Shown here: positions 1 through 14,170 of the stretch, in pieces
How the letters are laid out: each line of letters opens with the position of its first letter
How positions within the stretch are numbered: the first letter of the stretch is position 1
Source: Gammaproteobacteria bacterium
GTDB lineage: Bacteria; Pseudomonadota; Gammaproteobacteria; Steroidobacterales; GCA-2729495
Reading direction: 5' to 3'
Length of the DNA stretch: 64,000 nucleotides
NCBI GenBank assembly: GCA_020853135.1
Contig: JADYZO010000107.1
Span: 62,001-126,000 of the forward strand
Program-made: the position numbers and the translations under genes
Notes under the pieces: model-generated
The model's database searches: none
The model's input: the letters and a program-made list of their open reading frames with translations, nothing else
What the model was told of the DNA's origin: nothing

Positions 1-1
1 T

Positions 2-103
2 ATCCCGGGCCACGGCGGCATCCTCGACCGGGTCGACAGCGTGACTGCCGCAGCGCCGCTCTTCGTGCTCGAGGCGGGCTGGCTCGGCTGGCTCGGCGCA
101 TGA
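2..103 (+). CDS. cdsA: Phosphatidate cytidylyltransferase, C-terminal fragment (truncated by window start)
   Basis: Open frame from window edge: [33 protein letters not shown]; [12 protein letters not shown] is the CdsA C-terminal signature; lies upstream of rseP as expected. Confidence 0.85.
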   Translation: MPGHGGILDRVDSVTAAAPLFVLEAGWLGWLGA

Positions 104-236
104 GCCTGCCGCCGGTTGCAAGCGGGTTGCCGGCCTTGCGATCATGCGCTGCCACCGTCGCGCGGAGCGCGGCCCGCGCCCGGGCCGCGACCGGTCGCGA
201 GGCCATGGCTGGCAGACCGGGTGCATTTGCAGGCCT

Positions 237-1601
237 ATGAACTTCCTGACCTCCACGCTGGCATTCCTGGTGGCGATCGGCACACTCGTGGCCGTCCACG
301 AGTTCGGGCATTTCATCGCGGCCAGGCTGCTTGGTGTGCGGGTCCTGCGCTTCTCCATCGGTTTTGGCCGGCCGGTGTGGCTGCATCGCGCCGGACCTGA
401 CCACACCGAATACTGCCTCTCGGCGATCCCCTTCGGCGGCTACGTCAAGCTGCTCGACGAGCGTGACTGCCCCGTGGCGCTGGCCGAGCAGGGGCGGACC
501 TTCAACCGCCAGCCGGTGCACCGCCGCATGGTGATCCTGGCAGCGGGCCCGGCGTTCAACTTCTTCTTTGCCGTCGTCGCCTACTGGGCGATGTTCATGA
601 TCGGCGTGCCGGGCATGCGCCCCGTCGTGGGCGAGGTCACCGCGGATTCGGTCGCCGCAAGGGCCGGCCTGGTGGCGGGCGACGAGATCATCGAGGTGGG
701 CGGCACGCGCATCGCCACCTGGGAGGGTGCGGTGGTGGCCATGCTGGATGGCCTGCTCGACAATGGCCGCATCAGCCTGCAGCTGCGCCGCCAGACAGGC
801 GGCGAGCGGCTGGTGAACCTGGAGGCTGCGGGTCGTTCCGCGGAACTGACCGAGCCTGGCCGGCTGTTCCCCGGGCTGGGTTTTGCGCCCTGGGCACCCC
901 GCCTGCCCGCCGTGATCGGCGAGGTCATGGCGGGTGGTACCGCCGCAAGGGCCGGGCTGCGTGCGGGCGACCGGGTGCTCAGTGCCGACGGCCAGCCGGT
1001 CGGCAGCTGGCCGCAATGGGTGGAGTATGTGCGGGCGCGGCCCGGGAAGACCATCCTCACCGAGGTCCGCCGGGATGGCGTCACCCTCGAGCTGCGCCTC
1101 GATGTCGCGCGCGCCGACACGGAGGAGGGCGCCGTCGGGCGCATCGGTGCCTCGCCGCTCGTGCCCGCCGGCCTCTATGACGACATGCGTGCGGTGGAGC
1201 GCTTCGGCCCGGTGGCCGCCATGGGTGCGGCCATGACCCGCACCTGGGAGATGTCCAGCCTGACCCTGCGCATGATCGCGCGCATGCTCACCGGCGATGT
1301 CTCGGTGAAGAACATCAGCGGTCCGATCAACATCGCCCAGTACGCCGGCTACAGCGCCAGCGTCGGCCTCTCGCCCTTCCTCGGTTTCCTTGCCGTGGTG
1401 AGCCTCAGTCTTGGTATCCTTAACCTTTTGCCGGTGCCCATGCTTGATGGTGGCCAGATCGCCTACCAGTTCATCGAGTTCGCCAAGGGCTCGCCGCTCT
1501 CGGAACGCTCGCAGCTCATTGGCCAGCAGGTCGGCATCTTCCTGCTGCTGGCGCTCATGAGCTTTGCCTTCTACAACGACATTTCGCGACTCCTCGGCTG
1601 A
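237..1601 (+). CDS. rseP: RIP metalloprotease RseP (site-2 protease)
   Basis: MNFLTSTLAFLVAIGTLVAVHEFGHFIAARLL (HExxH), PDZ regions, C-terminal LNLLPVPMLDGG motif. Confidence 0.95.
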   Translation: MNFLTSTLAFLVAIGTLVAVHEFGHFIAARLLGVRVLRFSIGFGRPVWLHRAGPDHTEYCLSAIPFGGYVKLLDERDCPVALAEQGRTFNRQPVHRRMVILAAGPAFNFFFAVVAYWAMFMIGVPGMRPVVGEVTADSVAARAGLVAGDEIIEVGGTRIATWEGAVVAMLDGLLDNGRISLQLRRQTGGERLVNLEAAGRSAELTEPGRLFPGLGFAPWAPRLPAVIGEVMAGGTAARAGLRAGDRVLSADGQPVGSWPQWVEYVRARPGKTILTEVRRDGVTLELRLDVARADTEEGAVGRIGASPLVPAGLYDDMRAVERFGPVAAMGAAMTRTWEMSSLTLRMIARMLTGDVSVKNISGPINIAQYAGYSASVGLSPFLGFLAVVSLSLGILNLLPVPMLDGGQIAYQFIEFAKGSPLSERSQLIGQQVGIFLLLALMSFAFYNDISRLLG

Positions 1602-1605
1602 TTCC

Positions 1606-4026
1606 GTGACCAGGCCCGCAGATGGACCCCGCCAGCCCGGCCGCGTGCGCCGGTGGTTTGCCTGCCTCGCGCTGCTGGCGGTCGCCGCCGGTGCCTCCGC
1701 GGCGGACATGGTGGTGCGCGACATCCGCGTCGAGGGCCTGCAGCGGATTTCCGAAGGCACCGTGTTCAACTACCTGCCGGTCAACATCGGTGACAGGCTC
1801 GACCGCCAGCGCAGCCAGGAAGCACTGCGTGCGGTCTACGCCACCGGCTTCTTCCGGGACGTGGAGCTGCGCTGGGACAACGGCACGCTGGTGATCGCCG
1901 TGGCGGAGCGGCCTTCCATCGAGAGCTTCTCCATCACCGGCAACAAGGACATCAAGACCGAGGACCTGAACGAGTCGCTGGCGAAGATCGGCCTGAAGGC
2001 CGGCCGGATATTCAACCGCTCGGTGCTCGACGAGGTGGAGCAGTCGCTCACCGACCAGTACTACAGCCGCGGCAAGTACGCCGCCCGCGTCACCACCGAG
2101 GTCGAGGACCTGCCGGACAACAAGGTCAGGATCGCCATCAAGATCGTCGAGGGGGACCGGGCCCGGATCCGCCAGATCAACATCGTCGGCAACCACAGCT
2201 TCCCGACCGACGAGATCATCGAGGGCTTCCAGCTCAAGATGCCCAACTGGCTGTCCTTCATCCGCCAGGACGACCGTTACTCCCGCGAGGCGCTGCAGGG
2301 TGACCTCGAGACGCTGCGGTCCTTCTACATGGACCAGGGGTTTGCCGACTTCCGCATCGAATCGACCCAGGTCGCGCTGTCCCCCGACAAGCAGGACATC
2401 TTCATCACCATCAACCTGGTCGAGGGCGAGCGCTACCGGATCTCCAACGTCAAGCTGGCGGGCAACCTGATCCTGCAGGAGCAGGAACTCAACCCCTACG
2501 TCCTGGTCAAGCCGGGCCAGACCTATTCGCAGCGCACCATCACCCAGAGCGCCGACCTCATCCGCCTGCGCCTGGGCGAGGAGGGCTATGCCTTCGCCAG
2601 CGTCGAGCCGGTGCCCGAACTCGACAAGGCGGCCAAGACCGTGGCCATCACCCTGTACGTGGAGCCGAAGAGCCGCGTCTACGTGCGGCGCGTGAATTTC
2701 ACGGGCACCACCAGCATCAACGACGAGGTGCTGCGCCGCGAGGTGCGCCAGTTCGAGGGGGGCTTCCTGTCCAACAGCCGCCTGGAGCGGTCCAAGGTGC
2801 GCCTGCAGCGGCTGCCCTACATCGAGAAGGTGGAGTCGAGCACCAACCCGGTGCCGGGCACGCCGGACCTGGTGGACGTGGACTTCTCCATCAAGGAAGG
2901 GCTGCCGGGCCAGTTCGGCGGCGGCATCGGCTATTCCGGCGCCCAGGGCTTCCTGCTCAACGGCAACCTCGTGCACACCAATTTCCTCGGCACCGGCGAG
3001 CGGGTTTCCGCCGACGTCAGCACGAGCAAATACCGGACCATCTACAGCCTCTCGCACACGGATCCGTACACCACCATCGACGAGGTGAGCCGGACCATCA
3101 GCCTGTCCTACCGCGACATCACCCAGTACACCTCCGGCGCGTCGAACTTCTCCACCGAGACCGCGGCACTGTCGGTGGAGTACGGTTATCCGATCACGGA
3201 GTTCCAGCGCCTGATCTTCGGTTTCAGCTGGCAGGAGTCCAACCTGCTGGCCGACAGCTACAGCAGTGCCCAGGCCCGGGAATGGGTGCAGCACAACGGC
3301 AGCGGCTTCGCCGAGAAGATCAACGGCGGGGGCGAGGTGTACGGCACGAACTTCAGCAGCTTCGACCTGGTCGCCGGCTGGATGTACGACAGCCGCAACC
3401 GTGCCCTGTTCGCCGATCGCGGCGCGCGCCACCGCTTCACCGTGTCCACCACCGTGCCCGGGAGCGATGTCGAGTACTACACCCTCAACTACACCGGCGT
3501 GCAGTACTTCCCCATGGGGACGTACTTCACGCTGGCCGTGAATGTCGATCTCGGCTTCGGCGACAGCTACGGCGACACCACGGCCATCGTGCCGTTCAAG
3601 AACTTCTTCGCCGGCGGCCCCGACACGGTGCGTGGCTACCGCGACAACTTCCTCGGTCCCCGTGACAGCTACGGCAACCCCTACGGCGGCAACCTGCTGG
3701 TCGCGGCCCAGACCGAACTGATCCTGCCGATCCCCGAGAAGTGGCGCTCGCGCTCGCGGCTGACGCTGTTCTACGATCTGGGCAACGTGTTTTCCACCGG
3801 CGGGGCGACCTTCACTGCGCCCTACCCGAACAACACGGTGCCGATCGACTACAATTTCAGCCTGAGTGAGCTGAAGCAGTCGGTGGGCATCTCCGCCCAG
3901 TGGCTGGCGCCGCTGGGCCTGTTCCGCTTCAGCTACGGTTTCCCGCTCAACGCCAAAAAGGCCACCGCGTTCTCCTACGGGGACGAGACCGAGGAGTTCC
4001 AGTTCTCGATAGGCGGGGCGTTCTAG
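1606..4026 (+). CDS. bamA: Outer membrane protein assembly factor BamA (probable GTG start)
   Basis: POTRA repeats, signal peptide, beta-barrel with terminal Phe (FSIGGAF*); follows rseP. ORF track starts at 1564. Confidence 0.95.
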   Translation: MTRPADGPRQPGRVRRWFACLALLAVAAGASAADMVVRDIRVEGLQRISEGTVFNYLPVNIGDRLDRQRSQEALRAVYATGFFRDVELRWDNGTLVIAVAERPSIESFSITGNKDIKTEDLNESLAKIGLKAGRIFNRSVLDEVEQSLTDQYYSRGKYAARVTTEVEDLPDNKVRIAIKIVEGDRARIRQINIVGNHSFPTDEIIEGFQLKMPNWLSFIRQDDRYSREALQGDLETLRSFYMDQGFADFRIESTQVALSPDKQDIFITINLVEGERYRISNVKLAGNLILQEQELNPYVLVKPGQTYSQRTITQSADLIRLRLGEEGYAFASVEPVPELDKAAKTVAITLYVEPKSRVYVRRVNFTGTTSINDEVLRREVRQFEGGFLSNSRLERSKVRLQRLPYIEKVESSTNPVPGTPDLVDVDFSIKEGLPGQFGGGIGYSGAQGFLLNGNLVHTNFLGTGERVSADVSTSKYRTIYSLSHTDPYTTIDEVSRTISLSYRDITQYTSGASNFSTETAALSVEYGYPITEFQRLIFGFSWQESNLLADSYSSAQAREWVQHNGSGFAEKINGGGEVYGTNFSSFDLVAGWMYDSRNRALFADRGARHRFTVSTTVPGSDVEYYTLNYTGVQYFPMGTYFTLAVNVDLGFGDSYGDTTAIVPFKNFFAGGPDTVRGYRDNFLGPRDSYGNPYGGNLLVAAQTELILPIPEKWRSRSRLTLFYDLGNVFSTGGATFTAPYPNNTVPIDYNFSLSELKQSVGISAQWLAPLGLFRFSYGFPLNAKKATAFSYGDETEEFQFSIGGAF

Positions 4027-4053
4027 GCCATGCAACCAGAAGGATCAGCAGAC

Positions 4054-4605
4054 ATGATGCGACGTTCAACGATTCTCCGGACACTCCTGGCCGCAGCGTT
4101 GCTGCTCCCGGGGCTGGCAGCGGCCCAGGCGGCCCCGGCGCTGAAGATCGGCGTGGTGGATTTCGCCCGCCTCGTCAAGGAATCACCCCAGGCCGAGGCC
4201 ACGCTCAAGGCGCTGGAGAACGAGTTCGCCCCGCGGCAGCGGGACCTGGTGGCCAAGCAGAACGAACTGAAGGACCGGCAGGCCAAGCTGCAGAAGGATG
4301 CCGCGGTGATGGGTGCCGACGAGCGGCGCAACGCCGAGAGCAAGTTCCGCGACGACGAGCGTGAGCTGGGCCGGCGCGTGAATGCCTTCCAGGAGGACAT
4401 CAACGTGCGCCGCAACGAGGAACTCGGCAAGCTGCAGGTCGACCTCCTGCGCGAAGTGCAGTCCTTCGCCAAGCAGCGTGGCTATGACCTCATCGTGGGC
4501 GACGGCGTGCTCTATGCCACCCAGAGCCTCGACCTGACCGCGCAGATCCTGGCCAGCGTGCAGGCGGGCTACAAGGCCAAGCCGGCGGCACCGGCCAAGC
4601 CCTGA
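4054..4605 (+). CDS. skp: OmpH/Skp family periplasmic chaperone
   Basis: Signal peptide, [15 protein letters not shown]..., coiled-coil; between bamA and lpxD. Confidence 0.9.
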   Translation: MMRRSTILRTLLAAALLLPGLAAAQAAPALKIGVVDFARLVKESPQAEATLKALENEFAPRQRDLVAKQNELKDRQAKLQKDAAVMGADERRNAESKFRDDERELGRRVNAFQEDINVRRNEELGKLQVDLLREVQSFAKQRGYDLIVGDGVLYATQSLDLTAQILASVQAGYKAKPAAPAKP

Positions 4606-4649
4606 GGGCAGGCGGCGGGCATGCGCGAGGCGCACGCGGCGTGGCTGGC

Positions 4650-5681
4650 ATGGGCATGACGCTGGCGGCACTGGCGGTCCGGCACGGCTGCGAATTGCGC
4701 GGTGATCCCGACGTCACCGTGGACCACGTCGCCACGCTCGCCGCCGCCGGCCCGGGCGCGCTGGCCTTCCTCGCCAACCCGCAGTACCGCCCGCAGCTGG
4801 CGGCCACCCGGGCGAGCGCCGTGGTGCTGGATGCGCAGTCGGCGGACGCCTGTCCGGCGGCCTGCCTGGTCAGCAGCAACCCTTATCTCGCCTACGCGCA
4901 CATGGCCGCGGACCTGCATCCGCTGCCCCCGCCGCGTCCCGGGGTCGCCGGGAGCGCCAGCGTCGCCGGATCGGCGAGGCTCGGCACCGGCGTGCAGGTG
5001 GACGCCGGCGCGGTGATCGGCGAGGGCGCGGTGATCGGCGAGCGGGCCATCATCGGGCCCAACGCAGTGGTCGGTGCGGGCTGCGTCCTCGGCGAGGATA
5101 CCCGCATCATGGCCGGCGTCGTGCTCGGTGATCGCGTGCGCATCGGGCGTCGCTGCCTGATCCACCCCAACGCGGTGATCGGCGCCGACGGCTTCGGCAA
5201 TGCCCGGGGCCCGGGTGGCGCCTGGACCAAGGTGCCGCAGGTCGGCGGCGTGATGATCGGCGACGACGTGGAGATCGGTGCGCTCACCTCGGTGGACCGC
5301 GGTGCGATCGGCGACACCGTGATTGGCAACGGGGTGCGGCTCGACAACCAGATCCAGGTGGGGCACAACGTCACCATCGGCGAGCACACGGCCATTGCCG
5401 CGCAGGTGGGCATCTCCGGCAGCACGCAGATCGGTGCCCGCTGCATCATCGCCGGGAAGGTCGGCTTCGCCGGCCACCTGACCGTGGCCGACGATGTCGT
5501 CATCAGCGGCGGAGCCAGTGTCACCCGGTCGATCGGCAAGCCGGGCGTCTATGGTGGCGCCATTCCCGCGGATGAGGCGCGCCAGTGGCGCAAGAACGCC
5601 GTGCGCTTCGGCCAGCTGGACCAGCTGGTGCGGCGGCTGCATGCGCTTGAGGCGGCCCTGGGCAGGCGGGGTGCGAAATGA
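4650..5681 (+). CDS. lpxD: UDP-3-O-acylglucosamine N-acyltransferase LpxD
   Basis: Hexapeptide repeats, GADGFG motif, N-terminal uridine-binding domain; synteny. Confidence 0.95.
   Translation: MGMTLAALAVRHGCELRGDPDVTVDHVATLAAAGPGALAFLANPQYRPQLAATRASAVVLDAQSADACPAACLVSSNPYLAYAHMAADLHPLPPPRPGVAGSASVAGSARLGTGVQVDAGAVIGEGAVIGERAIIGPNAVVGAGCVLGEDTRIMAGVVLGDRVRIGRRCLIHPNAVIGADGFGNARGPGGAWTKVPQVGGVMIGDDVEIGALTSVDRGAIGDTVIGNGVRLDNQIQVGHNVTIGEHTAIAAQVGISGSTQIGARCIIAGKVGFAGHLTVADDVVISGGASVTRSIGKPGVYGGAIPADEARQWRKNAVRFGQLDQLVRRLHALEAALGRRGAK
5007..5042 (+). repeat. Perfect 18-bp tandem duplication inside lpxD
   Basis: GGCGCGGTGATCGGCGAG x2, encoding [12 protein letters not shown]. Confidence 0.9.
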
Positions 5682-6448
5682 TCCACGGGACGGCGATCAT
5701 CTCCCCGGAAGCGGAACTGGCCGCCGACGTCACGGTCGGCCCCTACAGCATCATCGGGGCGCAGGTGCGCATCGGCGCAGGCTCGGTGATCGGCCCGCAC
5801 GTGGTCATCAAGGGGCCGACGACGCTGGGCGCCGGCAACCGCGTGTTCCAGTTCGCCTCCATCGGCGACGACCCGCAGGACAAGAAATACGCGGGTGAGG
5901 CGACGCGGCTGGAGATCGGTGATCGCAACACCATCCGTGAGTATTGCACCATCAACCGCGGCACGGCCCAGGATGCCGGCGTGACCCGCGTGGGCAACGA
6001 CAACTGGCTGATGGCCTACACGCACGTCGCCCACGACTGCCAGCTCGGCAATGGCGTGATCATGTCGAACAACGCCACGCTGGCCGGGCACGTCCACGTG
6101 GAGGACTTCGTGATCCTGAGCGGTTTCTGCGCCGTGCACCAGTTCTGCCGCATCGGGGCGCACGCCTTCATCGGCGGGCTCTCCGGCGTGACCCGCGACG
6201 TGCTGCCCTTCATGATGGTCGCCGGCCATCCGCCCGAGCCGCGCGGCATCAACCAGGAGGGCCTCAAGCGCCGCGGCTTCACCGCGGAACAGCTGCGCAA
6301 CCTCAAGGAGGCCTACCGCATCCTCTACCGCTCGGGGCTGCGCCTGGTGGAGGCCCGCGAGCAGCTGGCGGCGCTGGCGGCCACCCAGCCCGAGGTGCGT
6401 GCCATCCTCGAGTTCCTCGACCGCTCGGAACGCAGCATTGTCCGCTAG
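5678..6448 (+). CDS. lpxA: UDP-N-acetylglucosamine acyltransferase LpxA
   Basis: [27 protein letters not shown]..., hexapeptide repeats, [22 protein letters not shown]. Confidence 0.96.
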   Translation: MIHGTAIISPEAELAADVTVGPYSIIGAQVRIGAGSVIGPHVVIKGPTTLGAGNRVFQFASIGDDPQDKKYAGEATRLEIGDRNTIREYCTINRGTAQDAGVTRVGNDNWLMAYTHVAHDCQLGNGVIMSNNATLAGHVHVEDFVILSGFCAVHQFCRIGAHAFIGGLSGVTRDVLPFMMVAGHPPEPRGINQEGLKRRGFTAEQLRNLKEAYRILYRSGLRLVEAREQLAALAATQPEVRAILEFLDRSERSIVR

Positions 6449-6474
6449 CCCCTGGGCGGGCGGGGCAGGCCGCC

Positions 6475-7614
6475 ATGCGCATCGTCCTGGTTGCCGGTGA
6501 GGCCTCGGGCGACCAGCTGGGCGCCGGACTGATCGGGGCGCTGCGCCGGCTGCAGCCGGATGCACAGTTCGCCGGGATCGCGGGCCCGGCCATGCAGGCG
6601 GCCGGTTGCGCGGCCTGGTATCCCGCCGAGGAGCTGGCCGTGATGGGCCTCACCGAGGTGCTGCGCCACCTGCCGCGGCTGGCGCGGCTGCGGCGCGCGC
6701 TCGTGGAGCGCATCCTCGCCGATCCGCCCGATGTCTACGTCGGCATCGACGCCCCGGACTTCAACCTGCGCATCGAGCCGGTGCTGCGGCGTGCGGGCAT
6801 CCGCACGGTCCACTACGTGTCCCCGAGCGTCTGGGCCTGGCGCCGCGGCCGCGTGCGGCTGTTGCGCGCCGCCTGCGACCGCGTGCTGTGCCTGCTGCCC
6901 TTCGAAGCGCCATTCCTCGAGGCCGCCGGGGTGAGCGCCACCTTCGTCGGCCACCCGCTGGCCGATGCCATCCCGCCACAGAGCGATCGCGAAGCGGCCC
7001 GCCGTGCCCTCGGGCTGGGCGCCGGCACGGTGGTGGGGTTGCTGCCGGGCAGCCGGCTCGGCGAGGTGACGCGCCTGGCGGCGCCGTTCCTGGATGCGGC
7101 GGTGCTCCTGGCCCGCGACTGGCCCGGCATGCGTTTCCTCGCGCCAATGGCCACGGCGCGCGTGCGCGAGGCCTTCGCGGCCGAACTGGCGCAACATCCT
7201 GACGCACCGCCCGTGCAGCTGGTGGACGGGCGCGCGCGCGAGGTCATGGCGGCCAGCGACGGCCTGCTGGTGGCCTCCGGCACCGCCACCCTGGAGGCGG
7301 CGCTGGTCGGGCGGCCGATGGTCGTTGCCTATCGCCTGGCGCCGCTGACCTACTGGCTCGCACGCGGCCTGCGCCTGGTCAGGCTGGCGCACTTCTCGCT
7401 GCCGAACCTGCTGGCCGGCGAGGCGCTCGTGCCCGAACTGCTGCAGGAGGAAGTCACCGCGGCACGGCTGGCCGCCGAACTGGACGCCATCCTGCGCTCA
7501 CCCGGACGCCAGCAGGCGCTGGCCCGGCGCTTCGCGGACCTGCACCGCGAACTGCGCCGCGATGCCAGCGCGAGGGCCGCCCGCGCGACGCTGGAGGTGG
7601 CCGCGCAGCGCTGA
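6475..7614 (+). CDS. lpxB: Lipid-A-disaccharide synthase LpxB
   Basis: MRIVLVAGEASGDQLGAGLI..., YVSPSVWAWR, LLPGSRLGEV. Confidence 0.95.
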   Translation: MRIVLVAGEASGDQLGAGLIGALRRLQPDAQFAGIAGPAMQAAGCAAWYPAEELAVMGLTEVLRHLPRLARLRRALVERILADPPDVYVGIDAPDFNLRIEPVLRRAGIRTVHYVSPSVWAWRRGRVRLLRAACDRVLCLLPFEAPFLEAAGVSATFVGHPLADAIPPQSDREAARRALGLGAGTVVGLLPGSRLGEVTRLAAPFLDAAVLLARDWPGMRFLAPMATARVREAFAAELAQHPDAPPVQLVDGRAREVMAASDGLLVASGTATLEAALVGRPMVVAYRLAPLTYWLARGLRLVRLAHFSLPNLLAGEALVPELLQEEVTAARLAAELDAILRSPGRQQALARRFADLHRELRRDASARAARATLEVAAQR

Positions 7615-7654
7615 AGGCCGCAGGCGGGGTTGCTCCTCCCTATAATCCACTTCC

Positions 7655-8280
7655 ATGACGCCGCACCGGGCCGCTGTTCTCCCGCATCACCCGCCTGCCG
7701 CCGGGACGGGCGGGGTGGACGAGGCGGGCCGCGGGCCGCTGGCGGGCGCGGTGGTCGCCGCGGTGGTGGTGCTGGCCCCGGGGCAGCTGATCGAGGGCGT
7801 GCGCGATTCCAAGCTGCTGTCGGCCGCGCAGCGCGAGCGCCTCGCCCTGCGCATCCGCGGCGAGGCGCTGGGCTGGGCGCTCGGTCGTGCGGCAGTGGCC
7901 GAGATCGACCGCCTGAACATCCTCAATGCCACGTTCCTCGCGATGGAGCGCGCCGTGGCCGGGCTGGCAGTCCCGCCGCGGGAACTGGCGGTGGACGGCA
8001 ACCGGGCGCCGCGCTTCGCCGGCTTCGCCGGCGTGGTGCGCACGGTGGTGGGCGGCGACCGTTCCTGTCCGGCGATCGCTGCCGCATCCATCCTCGCCAA
8101 GGTCGCGCGCGATGCGGAGATGCTCGAGCTGGATGCCGCCTACCCGGGCTACGGCTTCGCACGCCACAAGGGCTATCCCACGGCGGAGCACCGCGCGGTG
8201 CTCGCGCAGCGGGGTCCCTGCGCGGCGCACCGGCGCAGTTTCGCGCCGGTGCGCGCGGCGATGCCGGGCGGGGCCTGCGC

Positions 8281-8284
<4 letters not shown>
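7655..8284 (+). CDS. rnhB: Ribonuclease HII
   Basis: [41 protein letters not shown]. Confidence 0.95.
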
Positions 8285-11769
<3,485 letters not shown>

Positions 11770-11777
11770 TGCCGTGC

Positions 11778-11805
11778 TTGTGCGCACCGTCCCGGTGGCT
11801 ATAGT
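11778..11805 (+). promoter_or_regulatory. Putative sigma-70 promoter for accA
   Basis: TTGTGC-N16-TATAGT in dnaE-accA intergenic. Confidence 0.45.
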
Positions 11806-11838
11806 GTCAGCGCAGCTGGCTTCGGGGATCACCCGCTG

Positions 11839-12798
11839 ATGGACCTCAATTTCCTGGATTTCGAACAGCCGATCGCCGAGCTCGAGGCGAAGATCGAGGA
11901 GCTGCGCTTCGTCGGCGACGACTCGGAGGTCAACATCAGCGATGAGATCGAGCGCCTCAAGGAGAAGAGCGAGGCGCTCACCCGCAGCATCTTTGCCAGC
12001 CTGAGTTCCTGGCAGGTGGCACAGCTGGCCCGCCACCCGCTGCGGCCCTACACACTGGATTACCTCGAGGTCATCAGCCCGGATTTCCAGGAGTTGCATG
12101 GCGAGCGGATGTTCGCCGATGACCCGGCCATCGTCGGCGGCCTCGGCCGGCTGGATGGCCGGCCGGTCATGTTCATCGGCCACCAGAAGGGGCGCGACAC
12201 CAAGGCGCGGGTCAGGCGCAACTACGGCATGCCGAAGCCCGAGGGTTATCGCAAGGCACTGCGGCTCATGCAGCTGGCCGAGCGGTTCCGCCTGCCGGTG
12301 GTCACGCTGATCGACACGCCCGGCGCCTACCCGGGACTCGACGCCGAGGAGCGCGGCCAGAGCGAGGCGATCGCCCGCAACCTGTTCGAGATGGCGCGCC
12401 TGAAGACGCCCATCATCAGCGTGGTGATCGGCGAGGGCGGCTCCGGCGGCGCCCTGGCCATCGGTGTCGCCGACCGCCTCATCATGCTCGAGTATGCCGT
12501 CTACTCGGTTATCTCCCCGGAAGGCTGCGCCAGCATCCTGTGGAAGAGCGCGGAGAAGGCGGAGACCGCCGCGGAGGCCATGGGCATCACCGCGCCCCGC
12601 CTGCTGTCGCTCGGCCTGGTGGATGAGCTCGTGCGCGAGCCGCTCGGCGGGGCGCACCGCGATCCGCAGGCCAGCGCGGCGAGCCTGCATGCCGCGCTGC
12701 TGGCCAACCTGCGTGACCTGGAGTTGCTGGACACCGCCGAGCTGCTCAGGCGCCGCCAGGCGCGCCTGCAGTCCTTCGGCCGCTTCCGCGAGAGCTGA
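11839..12798 (+). CDS. accA: Acetyl-CoA carboxylase carboxyltransferase subunit alpha
   Basis: [47 protein letters not shown]. Confidence 0.96.
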   Translation: MDLNFLDFEQPIAELEAKIEELRFVGDDSEVNISDEIERLKEKSEALTRSIFASLSSWQVAQLARHPLRPYTLDYLEVISPDFQELHGERMFADDPAIVGGLGRLDGRPVMFIGHQKGRDTKARVRRNYGMPKPEGYRKALRLMQLAERFRLPVVTLIDTPGAYPGLDAEERGQSEAIARNLFEMARLKTPIISVVIGEGGSGGALAIGVADRLIMLEYAVYSVISPEGCASILWKSAEKAETAAEAMGITAPRLLSLGLVDELVREPLGGAHRDPQASAASLHAALLANLRDLELLDTAELLRRRQARLQSFGRFRES

Positions 12799-14150
12799 TG
12801 CACGCCGGGGCCGGCCACCCGGGCGTGGACGCCGTCACTGACGCCATCCGCGCCGCGCTGGCTGCCGCCCCGCAGGCCGCGGCCGGCGGCATCTGTGTCG
12901 GCCTGAGCGGCGGGCTGGATTCTTCGGTGCTGCTGCACGCGCTGGCGGGCATGCGCCCGGCCGGCAGCCTGCGCGCGGCCTACATCGACCATGGCCTGCA
13001 CCCGGATGCATCTGCCTGGGGGGCGCATTGCGCGGCCTTGTGTGCCGCCCTCGGCGTGCCCTACGCCTGCCACCGGGTGGCGGTGGTGCCCGACGGCGAG
13101 GGGATCGAGGCGGCCGCCCGGCGTGCCCGCTACGCAGCGCTGCTCGGCGACCTGCAGCCGGGTGAGACGCTGGTCACCGCGCACCACCGTGACGACCAGG
13201 CCGAGACCCTGCTGCTCAACCTGCTGCGCGGGTCCGGGCCCGCCGGGCTCGCCGGCATCGCCGGCCGTCACCCGGAGGCGCGGCTCCTGCGGCCGCTGCT
13301 CGCGGTGCCGCGCGCCGCCATCCTCGGCTACGCCCGCGCCGCGGGACTCGCCTGGGTCGAGGATCCGGCCAACCGGGACCCGCGCTTCGACCGCAACTTC
13401 CTGCGGCTGCAGGTGCTCCCGCTGCTGGCGAGCCGGTGGCCGGCCAGTGCCGGTGCGCTGGCCCGCAGTGCGGCCTTGTGTACCGAGGCGGCCGCGCTCC
13501 TCGATGACCTGGCGGTGGCCGACGCACGCCGCGTCACGCAGCGTGGCCGGATCGTCCTCGATCGCCTCGCGACCCTCACCGAGGCGCGCCAGCGCAATCT
13601 GCTGCGCCACCTGTGCCGCATCGGGACCGGCACGGCACCACCCGGGCAGCGCCTGCGCGCAGGTCTCGGCCAGTTGCTGCAGGCGGGCAGTGACCGCCAG
13701 CCGCTGCTCGCCTGGCCGGGCGGGGAGATCCGCCGCTTCCGCGGGCATCTGCATATCCAGCGGCCGCTGGGTGCGCCGCCCGTGGACTGTGCGCAATTGC
13801 CGGCCAGGGCCGGCGCCAGCCTCGAGCTGGGTGCTGCAGCCGGGCGCCTCAGCCTGCGGCGCGCCCGCGCGGGCGCGCCGGCCCTGCGGCCGTCCGCCGG
13901 CGGGTTCACGGTGCGCTTCCGCCAGGGTGGCGAGCGGCTGCGGCCCGTGGGCAGTACGCGGCGGCGCGATCTCAAGAAGCTGCTGCAGGAACGAGGCGTG
14001 GTGCCCTGGATGCGCGGGCGCATTCCGCTGCTGTTCGCCGACGGGCAGCTGGTGGCCGTGGCGGACCTGTGGATCGCGCAGGAATCCGCTGCCGCCAGCG
14101 GCGAGCCGGGGCTGCGCATCTGCTGGGACCGGCATCCGCCCGTCGATTGA
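12798..14150 (+). CDS. tilS: tRNA(Ile)-lysidine synthase
   Basis: SGGLDSSVLLHAL PP-loop, HHRDDQAETLLLNLLRGSG. Confidence 0.95.
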   Translation: MHAGAGHPGVDAVTDAIRAALAAAPQAAAGGICVGLSGGLDSSVLLHALAGMRPAGSLRAAYIDHGLHPDASAWGAHCAALCAALGVPYACHRVAVVPDGEGIEAAARRARYAALLGDLQPGETLVTAHHRDDQAETLLLNLLRGSGPAGLAGIAGRHPEARLLRPLLAVPRAAILGYARAAGLAWVEDPANRDPRFDRNFLRLQVLPLLASRWPASAGALARSAALCTEAAALLDDLAVADARRVTQRGRIVLDRLATLTEARQRNLLRHLCRIGTGTAPPGQRLRAGLGQLLQAGSDRQPLLAWPGGEIRRFRGHLHIQRPLGAPPVDCAQLPARAGASLELGAAAGRLSLRRARAGAPALRPSAGGFTVRFRQGGERLRPVGSTRRRDLKKLLQERGVVPWMRGRIPLLFADGQLVAVADLWIAQESAAASGEPGLRICWDRHPPVD

Positions 14151-14170
14151 GCAGCGGTGGCGATCGGCGA

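Noticed and set aside
1555-4035. 826-aa antisense ORF opposite bamA
   Set aside because: Long antisense ORFs are expected in high-GC3 sequence; composition is His/Val/Asp/Gly/Arg-rich with no recognisable domain, while bamA on the + strand is certain
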